Shown here: in pieces, positions 50,729-58,241 of the stretch
Numbering within the stretch: position 1 is the stretch's first letter
Layout of the letters: each line of letters starts with the position of its first letter
Assembly: GCA_039714535.1 (NCBI GenBank)
Contig: JBDLJC010000019.1
Span: 1-59,373, forward strand
Length of the DNA: 59,373 bases
Origin: JAGXFP01 sp039714535
GTDB lineage: Bacteria; Desulfobacterota; Desulfobulbia; Desulfobulbales; JAGXFP01
Reading direction: 5' to 3'
Made by a program: the position numbers and the translations under genes
The notes under the pieces: model-generated
What the model was told of the DNA's origin: nothing
The model's database searches: none
The model's input: the letters and a program-made list of their open reading frames with translations, nothing else

Positions 50729-51957
50729 TCTCCGAAGCGACTGACAGAATCGTCTATATGGACAATAACGCCACGACCAGGGTAGCGCCCGAGGTGGTGG
50801 CGGAGATGATGCCGTATTTCTCGGATCTCTATGGCAATCCCTCCAGCATGCATACCTTCGGCGGTCAGGTGGGCAGTAAGGTCGCCGAGGCCCGCCAGAA
50901 GATCGCTTCATTGATCGGCGCCACCTCTGACGAGCTGATTTTTACCAGTTGCGGCACAGAGAGTGACTCCACCGCCATATTGTCCGCCCTCCAGGCCTTG
51001 CCGGAAAAACGCCATATCGTAACGACCAGGGTAGAACATCCGGCCGTCAAGCATCTTTGTGAAAATCTCGATAAACTGACCGGCCATAAGCATAAAGTGA
51101 CCCAGCTGCTGGTTGAAAGCGACGGCACCATCGATCTTAAGAAATACGAGGAAAGCCTGACCGACGAGACTGCCATCGTCAGTGTCATGTGGGCCAACAA
51201 CGAGACCGGGGTGATTTTCCCGATCGAGAAGATGGTGGCTATCGCCAAAGAGCGGGGGATCCTCTTCCATACCGATGCGGTGCAAGCGGTCGGCAAGATC
51301 CCGCTGAACATGGCCGAGGTGCCGGTGGACTTTTTGTCGATATCCGGGCATAAACTCCACGCCCCCAAGGGTGTTGGCGTCCTCTACGTCCGCAAGGGCA
51401 CCCCCTATGTGCCTTTCCTGATCGGCGGCCACCAGGAGCACGGCCGCCGGGGAGGCACCGAAAATGTCGCCTCCATTATCGGTCTGGGCAAGGCCTGTGA
51501 ACTGGCCGCCGCCCAGCTGGATGACGAGAATACCCGGGTCCGCGCCCTCCGGGACCGGCTTGAAGAAGCGTTACTGAAAACTATTCCCCGGTCGCTGCTC
51601 AATGGTCACAAGACCGACCGGCTGCCCAATACCAGTAATATCAGCTTTGAGTTTGTTGAGGGTGAGGCCATCCTCCTCCACCTGGACCGTTTCGGCATCT
51701 GTGCTTCTTCCGGTTCAGCCTGTACCTCCGGATCTCTGGAACCTTCCCATGTATTAAGGGCGATGGGGGTGCCGTTTACGGCGGCCCACGGTTCGATCCG
51801 TTTCAGTCTCAGCGTCTATAACAGCGAAGATGATGTCGATTATGTAATTGAGCACCTGCCGCAGATCATCGCTGACCTGCGGGCCATGTCGCCTTTCTGG
51901 GCAGAGGCAATGAAGAAAGAGGCTGGAGCAGGAGGTTGCGACTGCAGCTGTAAGTAA
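50725..51957 (+). CDS. nifS: NifS-type cysteine desulfurase
   Basis: PLP enzyme that removes sulfur from cysteine and passes it as a persulfide to NifU. The 410-residue protein has Y-M-D-N-N-A-T-T-R, the H-T-D-A-V-Q-A-V-G block, PLP Lys210 in S-G-H-K-L-H-A-P-K-G and the active Cys333 in S-S-G-S-A-C-T-S-G. A Cys-rich C-terminus (G-G-C-D-C-S-C-K) is unusual and may bind a metal or help pass on sulfur. The ATG overlaps the nifU stop. Desulfurases of this class can also release selenium from selenocysteine, relevant to the selenoprotein here, but this is inference. Confidence 0.96.
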   Translation: MISEATDRIVYMDNNATTRVAPEVVAEMMPYFSDLYGNPSSMHTFGGQVGSKVAEARQKIASLIGATSDELIFTSCGTESDSTAILSALQALPEKRHIVTTRVEHPAVKHLCENLDKLTGHKHKVTQLLVESDGTIDLKKYEESLTDETAIVSVMWANNETGVIFPIEKMVAIAKERGILFHTDAVQAVGKIPLNMAEVPVDFLSISGHKLHAPKGVGVLYVRKGTPYVPFLIGGHQEHGRRGGTENVASIIGLGKACELAAAQLDDENTRVRALRDRLEEALLKTIPRSLLNGHKTDRLPNTSNISFEFVEGEAILLHLDRFGICASSGSACTSGSLEPSHVLRAMGVPFTAAHGSIRFSLSVYNSEDDVDYVIEHLPQIIADLRAMSPFWAEAMKKEAGAGGCDCSCK

Positions 51958-51966
51958 ATGTACTCA

Positions 51967-51999
51967 GAATTCAGGAGGAAACTACCTCATTCTGAATTC
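51967..51999 (+). terminator. Long hairpin after nifS
   Basis: GAATTCAG plus GAGG (51967-51978) pairs with CCTC (51985-51988) and CTGAATTC (51992-51999) with a three-base bulge. No T run follows, so it could be a Rho-type 3' end or mRNA stabiliser rather than a classical terminator. Confidence 0.4.
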
Positions 52000-52031
52000 C
52001 GACATGCGAATTTCAAAAACAAGGGGAAGAG

Positions 52032-52979
52032 ATGAAAGTTATTCCGGCATCTTTTGAGATCCAGGACGATCTTGACCGCCAGTCACTGGCCGTCCGGATC
52101 GAGGCCTGCGGGCGGATCTGTTATAAGAGTGAAGATAAAATTGAGGCCGGCTCAACCGAACCCTTTATTGAAAAGATATTAAAGCATGGCCACAACTCTG
52201 TGGCCGAAATGGGTGTTGTTACGCTTAGAATTACAATCGACACCGAAACGCTGGCGACCCAGTTTTTTGGTTGTCAGCCGAAATTCGTCCACATTGAGCG
52301 GCTTGGCAAAAATGAACTGCTGCTGACCGGTAGCGTTCGCGCCTACCGTGAACTTTACAAAGAGCACGGCAACGTAAAACTGATCAAGGCGATTACCGGT
52401 TACCTGGCCAATAAGCAGCCGCTCTTTTTTAAGGACATTGTCCCTAAGCGGGGAGTGGTACCGCAATCTGGGGTCATTATCGAAAAGGTATCCCTGGCCG
52501 AAGTCGATGGATTACCGGCCGATTCCTTGGCCAAACACCGCTATCTTGGGGTCAAGTTCTACACCAATCGGGCGGTCACCCATGAAATTGTCCGCCACCG
52601 GCCCTGTTCTTATCTCCAGGAGAGCCAACGTTATTGTCGCTACAGTGAAGACAAGTTCGATTCCCAGGTGACCTTCATCAAGCCGATGTTCTACCAAGAG
52701 GGTACCGAGGACTATAAACTCTGGCAGCAGGCCATGGAGGAGACCGAGAAGATCTACCTGAAACTCCTCGAGACCTCATCTCCCCAGGCCGCCCGGACCG
52801 TATTGCCCAACTCCTGCAAGACCGAGATTATTGTTTACTGCAATCTCCTTGAATGGCTGCATATCTTCAAGCTGCGGACCACAAAGGCTGCCGAACCCTC
52901 GATGCGGGAAGTGATGATCCCGCTGCTGCAGGAGTTTGCCGAGCGTTACCCCTCTGTTTTTGGGGGGCTTAAAACCTGA
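52032..52979 (+). CDS. thyX: FAD-dependent thymidylate synthase
   Basis: Makes dTMP from dUMP using methylene-THF as carbon donor and FAD/NADPH as reductant. The 315-residue protein carries the ThyX block R-H-R-P-C-S-Y-L-Q-E-S-Q-R (from residue 190), which matches RHRxxSxNxxSxR except for Gln-Glu where the consensus has Asn. R-Q-T/H-E-I-V-R-H-R context is typical. It is longer than the usual 220-250 residues, with an insert between about 100 and 175. ThyX rather than ThyA suits anaerobes. It lies 74 bases after nifS, in the same direction, near fhs, another folate enzyme. Confidence 0.9.
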   Translation: MKVIPASFEIQDDLDRQSLAVRIEACGRICYKSEDKIEAGSTEPFIEKILKHGHNSVAEMGVVTLRITIDTETLATQFFGCQPKFVHIERLGKNELLLTGSVRAYRELYKEHGNVKLIKAITGYLANKQPLFFKDIVPKRGVVPQSGVIIEKVSLAEVDGLPADSLAKHRYLGVKFYTNRAVTHEIVRHRPCSYLQESQRYCRYSEDKFDSQVTFIKPMFYQEGTEDYKLWQQAMEETEKIYLKLLETSSPQAARTVLPNSCKTEIIVYCNLLEWLHIFKLRTTKAAEPSMREVMIPLLQEFAERYPSVFGGLKT

Positions 52980-53157
52980 GATTATCAGGCGAGTTTTAAT
53001 TGTTTCGCCAGGTTGTTTGGCACTTAAGCTGATTTTTGTTAGATTAGTGGCCTTGCTAGGTGTTATAAAATCCGGATTTCGGGCCGGAATTAATATTTGA
53101 ATTATAGATTTTACGGTTATAGCTAATTGCAGTTTAAAATGAATTATGGAGGATACA

Positions 53158-54921
53158 ATGGCTTATAATGCAGTGGAAATGGCAGACTGGCAGATATCTG
53201 AGGCTGCTGAAAAAAACATGCCCACCCCCGAGGAGTGGCGGGACAAATTAGGACTCGAGAAGGACGAGGTCCTGCCCATGGGCAGATTGGCTAAACTCGA
53301 CTTTCTGAAAATCATGAATCGTCTCAAGGACAAGCCGGATGGCAAGTATATTGAAGTTACCGCTATTACTCCGACACCGCTTGGCGAGGGAAAGAGCACC
53401 ACTTCCTGTGGTCTGATGGAAGGTATGGGTCTGCGAGGCGTGAATGTTGGTGGCGCCCTGCGTCAGCCTTCCGGTGGCCCGACCATGAACGTCAAGGGTA
53501 CCGCTGCCGGCGGTGGTAATTCGCTCCTGATTCCGATGACCGAGTTCTCCCTTGGCCTCACCGGTGATATCAACGATATCATGAACGCTCATAACCTGGG
53601 CATGGTGGCCATGACTTCCCGGATGCAGCACGAGCGGAACTATAATGATGAGCAGCTGGCCAGACTGACCGGGATGCGTCGTCTCGATATTGATCCCACC
53701 CGGGTTGAATTCGGCTGGATCATTGACTTCTGTGCCCAGGCTCTCAGAAATATCACCATTGGCCTTGGCGGCCGCTACGACGGTTTCACCATGCAGTCCA
53801 AGTTCGGTATTGCCGTTGGTTCCGAGCTGATGGCTATTCTTTCCATTGCTACCGACCTTGCCGATTTGAAGGAACGGATCAACAACATCACCGTGGCCTT
53901 TGACAAGAGCGGCAAGCCGGTAACCTGCGGCGACCTGGAAGTAGGCAACGCCATGGCTGCATTTATGCGTAACACCATTAACCCGACCCTGATGTGTACC
54001 GCAGAGTACAACCCGTGTCTGGTGCACGCCGGACCTTTTGCCAATATCGCTGTCGGCCAGTCTTCGATCATTGCAGATAAGGTTGCCTTGAAACTCTTTG
54101 ATTACAATATCACCGAATCAGGCTTTGCCGCTGATATCGGTTTTGAGAAATTCTGGAACGTCAAGTGCCGTTACTCCGGTCTGAAACCACACGTCTCCGT
54201 TCTCACTACCACCATCCGCGCCCTTAAGATGCACGGCGGCGGCCCTAAAGTTGTTGCCGGTAAAGCGCTGGATGATGCTTACACCAAAGAGAACGTCGGC
54301 TTGGTCGAGAAGGGTTGTGAGAACATGGTCCACCTGATCAAGGTTATCCGCAAGGCAGGGATCAACCCGGTGGTCTGTATCAACCGCTTCTATACTGATA
54401 CCGATGAAGAATGCAAGGTTGTTCGCCGGATTGCCGAGGCAGCCGGTGCCCGCTGTGCCGAGTCCAAGCATTGGGAATTGGGCGGCGAGGGTGCTCTGGA
54501 ATTCGCCGATACAGTAATTGACGCCTGCAACGAAGAGAATGATTTTAAATTCCTCTATCCTCTGGAGATGAAACTCCGTGACCGTGTTGAAATGATCACC
54601 AAGGAAGTTTATGGTGGCGACGGTGTTGATTGGTCACCAGAGGCCAATGCCAAGGCTGAGATGCTGGAGAAGGATCCCCAGTACGCTGACTATGCCACCA
54701 TGATGGTCAAGAGCCACCTGAGTCTTTCTCACGATCCGACCAAAAAAGGTGTGCCCAAGGGATGGCGTCTGCCGATCCGCGATATCTTGATCTATTCCGG
54801 GGCCAAGTTCCTGTGCCCATGTGCAGGAACGATCAGCCTGATGCCTGGCACCAGTTCCAACCCAGCCTTCCGGCGCATTGATGTTGACACGGATACCGGC
54901 AAGGTAACAGGACTGTTCTAG
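53158..54921 (+). CDS. fhs: Formate-tetrahydrofolate ligase
   Basis: Activates formate with ATP to 10-formyl-THF, the entry of the methyl branch of the Wood-Ljungdahl pathway. The 587-residue protein has the P-loop T73-P-L-G-E-G-K-S-T-T82, the family's L-R-Q-P-S-G-G-P-T-M-N-V-K-G block and F-S-L-G-L-T-G-D-I. The start at 53158 is fixed by GGAGG eight bases before; the frame extends upstream through that site to 53146. With metF (2154) it gives two steps of the folate C1 branch. A terminator follows the stop. Confidence 0.97.
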   Translation: MAYNAVEMADWQISEAAEKNMPTPEEWRDKLGLEKDEVLPMGRLAKLDFLKIMNRLKDKPDGKYIEVTAITPTPLGEGKSTTSCGLMEGMGLRGVNVGGALRQPSGGPTMNVKGTAAGGGNSLLIPMTEFSLGLTGDINDIMNAHNLGMVAMTSRMQHERNYNDEQLARLTGMRRLDIDPTRVEFGWIIDFCAQALRNITIGLGGRYDGFTMQSKFGIAVGSELMAILSIATDLADLKERINNITVAFDKSGKPVTCGDLEVGNAMAAFMRNTINPTLMCTAEYNPCLVHAGPFANIAVGQSSIIADKVALKLFDYNITESGFAADIGFEKFWNVKCRYSGLKPHVSVLTTTIRALKMHGGGPKVVAGKALDDAYTKENVGLVEKGCENMVHLIKVIRKAGINPVVCINRFYTDTDEECKVVRRIAEAAGARCAESKHWELGGEGALEFADTVIDACNEENDFKFLYPLEMKLRDRVEMITKEVYGGDGVDWSPEANAKAEMLEKDPQYADYATMMVKSHLSLSHDPTKKGVPKGWRLPIRDILIYSGAKFLCPCAGTISLMPGTSSNPAFRRIDVDTDTGKVTGLF

Positions 54922-54947
54922 AAACAATTATACATATTCTTATCCAG

Positions 54948-54987
54948 AACTGGTCAAAGGATGCACGTCTTTTGACCAGTTTTTTTG
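54948..54987 (+). terminator. Intrinsic terminator after fhs
   Basis: ACTGGTCAAA (54949-54958) pairs with TTTGACCAGT (54971-54980), a 10-base perfect stem, followed by T7. Confidence 0.9.
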
Positions 54988-55335
54988 TAGAATATGGCAG
55001 AGAAACTGTTAGCGCTGACCGTGTTGGCCACATCAATGGTGATTGTGATACTGGGGCTAGGGTTAAAGGCGTGTTTTAGTCTCTACATAGTAAGTAGTGG
55101 GTTAGCAGAAAGGCCCGGGGGATTCCTCGGGCCTTTTTTTTGTTTTAAGATAACAAGGCTCATGCAAGGGGGCGGTGTCTCCCAGCTTGACCGTCCTTAA
55201 ATAAAACAACAAGATGGGGCAAACCTGTACTGAATCAGGTATATTCATTACCTGCTCCCAAGGGCAATCAGTTATTAAAAACAGAAAAGGATAAGTCCAG
55301 AGCAGAGCCCGAACACAATTGCAAGAGAGGTAGGC
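54988..55335. other. Intergenic stretch with a second hairpin
   Basis: 348 bases between fhs and the next lipoprotein gene. A 68-codon plus-strand frame (54994-55200) begins with a hydrophobic helix but has no ribosome site and runs through the hairpin at 55110-55142, so I do not call it as a gene. The short stretch 54994-55109 between two terminators could be a small untranslated transcript. Confidence 0.35.
55110..55142 (+). terminator. Strong intrinsic terminator
   Basis: AAGGCCCGGGGG pairs with TCCTCGGGCCTT and is followed by T8. It ends a transcript that starts somewhere after the fhs terminator; there is no clear gene in between. Confidence 0.85.
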
Positions 55336-55572
55336 GTGAAAAGATTATTCTGTTTAATATTTTTGTTCATTGTTGCATGCGGTCAGAGTCCTGAGCAGTT
55401 GTTCGAAACGGCTGAATTCGAGATGCTGCAAACCAATTACCCCCATGCCACCGAACTTTACCAGGAGATCATCGAGAAGCACCCCGACAGCGATTTTGCC
55501 GAAAGGGCCCGCAAAAGGGTAGGGGAGCTTCAGGCCCGGCAGGAGAAAAATAAGGCTGCGAATAGGGAGTAG
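55336..55572 (+). CDS. Small TPR-like lipoprotein (GTG start)
   Basis: A 78-residue protein beginning with GTG and GAGAGGTAGG a few bases before. The signal peptide ends in V-A-C (Cys15) which fits a lipobox. The mature part has one or one and a half TPR hairpins: F-E-T-A-E-F-E-M-L-Q-T-N-Y-P-H-A-T-E-L-Y-Q-E-I-I-E and P-D-S-D-F-A-E-R-A-R-K-R-V. The TPR pattern is that of the YfiO/BamD-like outer-membrane lipoproteins, but the protein is far shorter. Function unknown. Confidence 0.7.
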   Translation: MKRLFCLIFLFIVACGQSPEQLFETAEFEMLQTNYPHATELYQEIIEKHPDSDFAERARKRVGELQARQEKNKAANRE

Positions 55573-55819
55573 GTGGAGAGGGTGGGTGGTAATGGTAAGA
55601 GTTAAGATTTGTCCCCATTTTCCTGAAAGAATAGATTAAGATGATTTCAGTTCGCAGTTATAAAGGCCGGTAAGAACGGCTGATTGCCTAGCGGCAGCGA
55701 GCTTTGGCTGAATTGTGGCTTGATTACGGCGCTGGTCATTGTTCATTGATATTGTTGCTTGTTATCTTGTCGGTTAAACCGAGGTGTCGCCCCCTTAATC
55801 ATTGAATCGGGAGGGATGT

Positions 55820-56215
55820 ATGCGGAATTTAATTTTTATGGTCCTGGCCATTGCCATTCTTAGCGGAGTTAGTGGTTGTGCGTCGAATTACCTCTTAACA
55901 GAACCGAGGGTCTTCAAGGCCTGTCTTACCGACGACCCGGGTGATCGGGAAGTGTCCTTCGATATTCTGGCGAATATCCTGCGCCGCCAACGCGGCTGGA
56001 TTGTTGAGCGGATCAGCAAGGAAAAATATGAGATGGACGTACGAGCCTGTCGAGGCGCCTACTGCATCCCCCTCTTGGTGACGGTGGAACCGGACGGGCA
56101 GATCCTCTGGCGGCGGGATCCCGGCAAGACCATCAGCAACAGGTGGGCGGATGAATTAAAGCGTTGGCTCAACCACATTGAAGAGGGCTACGCCAGACGC
56201 CGCTGCGCCAGATAA
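55820..56215 (+). CDS. Hypothetical lipoprotein
   Basis: A 131-residue lipoprotein from the ATG at 55820 (GGGAGGG four bases before). The signal peptide ends V-S-G-C20, so Cys20 is the lipidated residue. The mature part has three further cysteines (A-C-L-T-D-D, R-A-C-R-G-A-Y-C-I-P) that may form disulfides, and a mixed fold with strands (Y-C-I-P-L-L-V-T-V-E-P-D-G-Q-I-L-W). I do not recognise the family. A strong hairpin terminator follows. Confidence 0.78.
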   Translation: MRNLIFMVLAIAILSGVSGCASNYLLTEPRVFKACLTDDPGDREVSFDILANILRRQRGWIVERISKEKYEMDVRACRGAYCIPLLVTVEPDGQILWRRDPGKTISNRWADELKRWLNHIEEGYARRRCAR

Positions 56216-56253
56216 TTTCGCTAATAATCTGACACAGAAACTCAGAAAGATAC

Positions 56254-56290
56254 AAGGGCGGGTCGCTAATAAGCGGACCCGTCCTTTTTT
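56254..56290 (+). terminator. Intrinsic terminator after the hypothetical lipoprotein
   Basis: AGGGCGGGTC-GCT pairs with AGC-G-GACCCGTCCT around AATA, followed by T6. One bulged G and one G-U in a 13-base stem. Confidence 0.85.
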
Positions 56291-56592
56291 CGTTTTAAAA
56301 ACTCCATCCTGAAAAAAACAAACCGGATTAAAACAATTAACAAAGACCAATAGTCTCTTGCTTGCTTCCCTTGGTTGTTTTTATTGGCAATTGATCACTG
56401 ATCATTGTTGATTGCTATTTTGTCGGTTAAGTTGGTTAGAGTATTGAAAAATCAGTGAGCAAGAGCCAAGAGCAGACTTGATACTCTTCTGTTTTCACGT
56501 ACCTCCCGAGCCTATTCCGGCTGAACCCTCAATGCTTGACTTCGTGAAATGGGAACTTAAGCGCAATCAGTATTTCTCTATTAAGTTGTCAC
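56291..56592. other. Intergenic stretch before the TA-like pair
   Basis: 302 bases without a convincing gene. Segments such as gattgctattttgtcggtt here and near 55750 are similar (TTGTTGCTTGTTATCTTGTCGG), so a short degenerate repeat may be present in these two spacers. Confidence 0.35.
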
Positions 56593-56622
56593 TTGACAAC
56601 CGAGACTGGCAGGAATTATAAT
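56593..56622 (+). promoter_or_regulatory. Consensus sigma-70 promoter of the TA-like pair
   Basis: TTGACA (56593-56598), an 18-base spacer and TATAAT (56617-56622): both hexamers are perfect. The ATG at 56644 is only 22 bases behind the -10, so the leader is very short (10-15 bases) and there is no good ribosome site, which could mean leaderless-like or weakly translated mRNA, as seen in tightly autoregulated toxin operons. Confidence 0.75.
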
Positions 56623-56643
56623 TTACCTAAGCCAGAAAATTAA

Positions 56644-56892
56644 ATGGCCAGAAAGAAACACCCAAAATCGGAGATTGAAAAGGCCTTAAGGTATGCTGAA
56701 GAACATGGCTGGAGGGTTGAAGTTGGTGGCTCCCACGCCTGGGGTAAGATTTATTGCCCATTTAACGATAAAGATTGCAGGTGTGGCGAGTTCTGCATAG
56801 CCAGTGTTTGGAGTACCCCTCGTGCTGCCGGTAATCATGCCCGGCAAATCAGGCGAGTGGTTGATAATTGTAAAAGGCGCCAAAAGAAATAA
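56644..56892 (+). CDS. HicA-like small protein, putative toxin
   Basis: An 82-residue basic protein. The segment A-L-R-Y-A-E-E-H-G-W-R-V-E-V-G-G-S-H31-A-W-G resembles HicA mRNA interferases, in which a His in G-S-H is catalytic on a dsRBD-like fold. Four cysteines (Y-C-P-F-N-D-K-D-C-R-C-G-E-F-C) in the middle are not typical of HicA and suggest a zinc site. The C-terminus is highly basic (R-Q-I-R-R-V-V-D-N-C-K-R-R-Q-K-K). It is followed after 24 bases by a protein with an HTH domain, the layout of a type II toxin-antitoxin pair. Toxicity is inferred, not shown. Confidence 0.6.
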   Translation: MARKKHPKSEIEKALRYAEEHGWRVEVGGSHAWGKIYCPFNDKDCRCGEFCIASVWSTPRAAGNHARQIRRVVDNCKRRQKK

Positions 56893-56916
56893 CTTTCCCG
56901 AAAAACTGGGGGGCTT

Positions 56917-57441
56917 ATGAAAGAATATGAATTCGTTTTAAAATTCATCCTGCAGGTTAACGAGACTTCTCCTGAAGTTTTTGTGGAGAAACTGGGAGAG
57001 GCCGGCTGCGATGACGCTCTGATCGGTATCGGCGTGAACGGTCGGATTGCCCTCGATTTCACCCGGGAATCAGCATCTGCCCTGGATGCGGTGTTAAGTG
57101 CTATCAAGGATGTAAAGCGGGCAATTCCAGACGCCAGGCTTATCGAAGCAACCCCGGATCTGGTCGGCCTGACTGATGTGGCCGATATCCTGGGATTCAC
57201 CCGACAGAACATGCGGAAACTGATGCTCAAGAATTCTGATTTTCCTCCCCCCGTTCATGACGGCAAACCCTCGATCTGGCACTTGGCCAAGATCTTAAAG
57301 TGGATGGAGAAAGAAGACAGGTATCAGATCGAGGAAGCCTTGTTCGATATCGCCGAGACCAATATGCAATTTAATATTGCCAAGGATATGCAGGATTTGG
57401 AGCCTGGCTTCCAGTTGAATATTGAAGGCCTGCTGGCTTGA
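56917..57441 (+). CDS. HTH protein partner of the HicA-like gene, putative antitoxin
   Basis: A 174-residue protein. Residues 1-75 form an alpha/beta domain (E-Y-E-F-V-L-K-F-I-L-Q-V, G-C-D-D-A-L-I-G-I-G, G-R-I-A-L-D-F-T-R), followed by a helix-turn-helix of the AlpA/MerR-like kind at about 84-103 (L-T-D-V-A-D-I-L-G-F-T-R-Q-N-M-R-K) with the Trp-containing wing S-I-W-H-L. It would bind its own promoter and, by the N-terminal domain, its partner. GGGGG precedes the ATG. The pair lies next to an RHS locus. The function as antitoxin is inferred from layout. Confidence 0.7.
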   Translation: MKEYEFVLKFILQVNETSPEVFVEKLGEAGCDDALIGIGVNGRIALDFTRESASALDAVLSAIKDVKRAIPDARLIEATPDLVGLTDVADILGFTRQNMRKLMLKNSDFPPPVHDGKPSIWHLAKILKWMEKEDRYQIEEALFDIAETNMQFNIAKDMQDLEPGFQLNIEGLLA

Positions 57442-57885
57442 AACATCCTTCGCCCTTATAGACAACGCTGGCCCTCAAATAAGTTTGTCCCGGTTATTCC
57501 GAAAAATTGCGGCCATTTTCATGCGGCCACCGATTGGGATCCTTTACGCCCAGCAAATGCGCGGGCTCATGGAAGTCGCCGACGGTTTCAGCAACTGGTC
57601 CGGTTCCGGGAATTATTATCCAGGCCCCGTGGAACGCCCTTTGACTAAATTTGAAAAGCGCGGTCTGAGGCGGGGGCATGAAGTTAGGGATTTACTCTAT
57701 GCAGCGTATTTAACCCTGACAATATTTGCAATAGGGAAGGGGGAAATGAAATAATGCAATTATGCAAGCCTGACCCCAGCCGTTTTCAATGAAAAAGGCG
57801 GTTGAAGAAATGATCTCCGACCGCCTTAGAAAATAGATTTGTCCCGATTTATTCTCTGGTTGGCTCAGCAATAATCAAATGCCAA
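57442..57885. other. Intergenic stretch after the TA-like pair, with hairpin and repeat words
   Basis: 444 bases. A hairpin AAGGCGGT (57795-57802) with ACCGCCTT (57820-57827) can end transcripts from either side. The word TTTGTCCCG occurs near 57484 and 57837, and related words at 55605 and 36897; the block AAGCCTGACCCCAG near 57770 is of the kind seen at the edges of REP-associated transposase elements, so this spacer may hold remains of one (inference). A 110-codon plus-strand frame (57422-57754) has no ribosome site and I do not call it. Confidence 0.4.
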
Positions 57886-58203
57886 TTATGACTTGAAATC
57901 TATGCCTAATAGGTCAATCCACAACGTATTACCTGAAACTGCAATATATAGATAGAAAAGGGCTAGTGCTATCCCAGTTATAGAAAACCATCTGTATTTA
58001 TCCTTCTTGTTTATCATTTTAAGCACAGTCAAAATCAAATAGATTGAGCATAATAGAGGATTGATAACAAAATGGAAGGTTGTCCACAGGAAGGCTCCTG
58101 AGTCTCCCCCTAACAATACCGACCCCAATTCATCAAACAATACAACTGCATATAGAATTAAAACGCCAGATATGCCACCGAATGTGTATTTGTCTATTTT
58201 CAT
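57886..58203 (-). CDS. Small membrane protein, putative RHS immunity protein
   Basis: A 105-residue protein with three transmembrane segments (about 8-27, 40-66 and 78-96) and Lys-rich loops. The ATG at 58203 is used (GGA and an A-rich spacer before it); the longer frame would overlap the RHS gene. It lies 38 bases after the RHS stop on the same strand. In polymorphic toxin loci the gene directly behind the toxin tail usually encodes the immunity protein, often membrane-bound when the toxin acts on membranes. That role is inferred from position. AT-rich composition as in the RHS tail. Confidence 0.65.
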   Translation of the reverse strand: MKIDKYTFGGISGVLILYAVVLFDELGSVLLGGDSGAFLWTTFHFVINPLLCSIYLILTVLKMINKKDKYRWFSITGIALALFYLYIAVSGNTLWIDLLGIDFKS

Positions 58204-58241
58204 ATTATTTTTTCCGTGATCATTAATGTTCTGAGAAATTT

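Noticed and set aside
50087..50911. 274-codon minus-strand frame over nifU/nifS
   Set aside because: Antisense to two certain genes, Arg-rich low-complexity start, no motif.
52984..53006. Hairpin GGCGA...TTCGCC after thyX
   Set aside because: Short stem and no T run; not convincing as a terminator or riboswitch.
53248..54027. 259-codon minus-strand frame over fhs
   Set aside because: Antisense to the certain formate-THF ligase; His/Gly-rich composition typical of an antisense shadow.
57422..57754. 110-codon plus-strand frame after the HTH gene
   Set aside because: Overlaps the HTH gene's end, has no ribosome site and no fold pattern; the spacer also has a minus-strand frame of similar quality (57494-57679).
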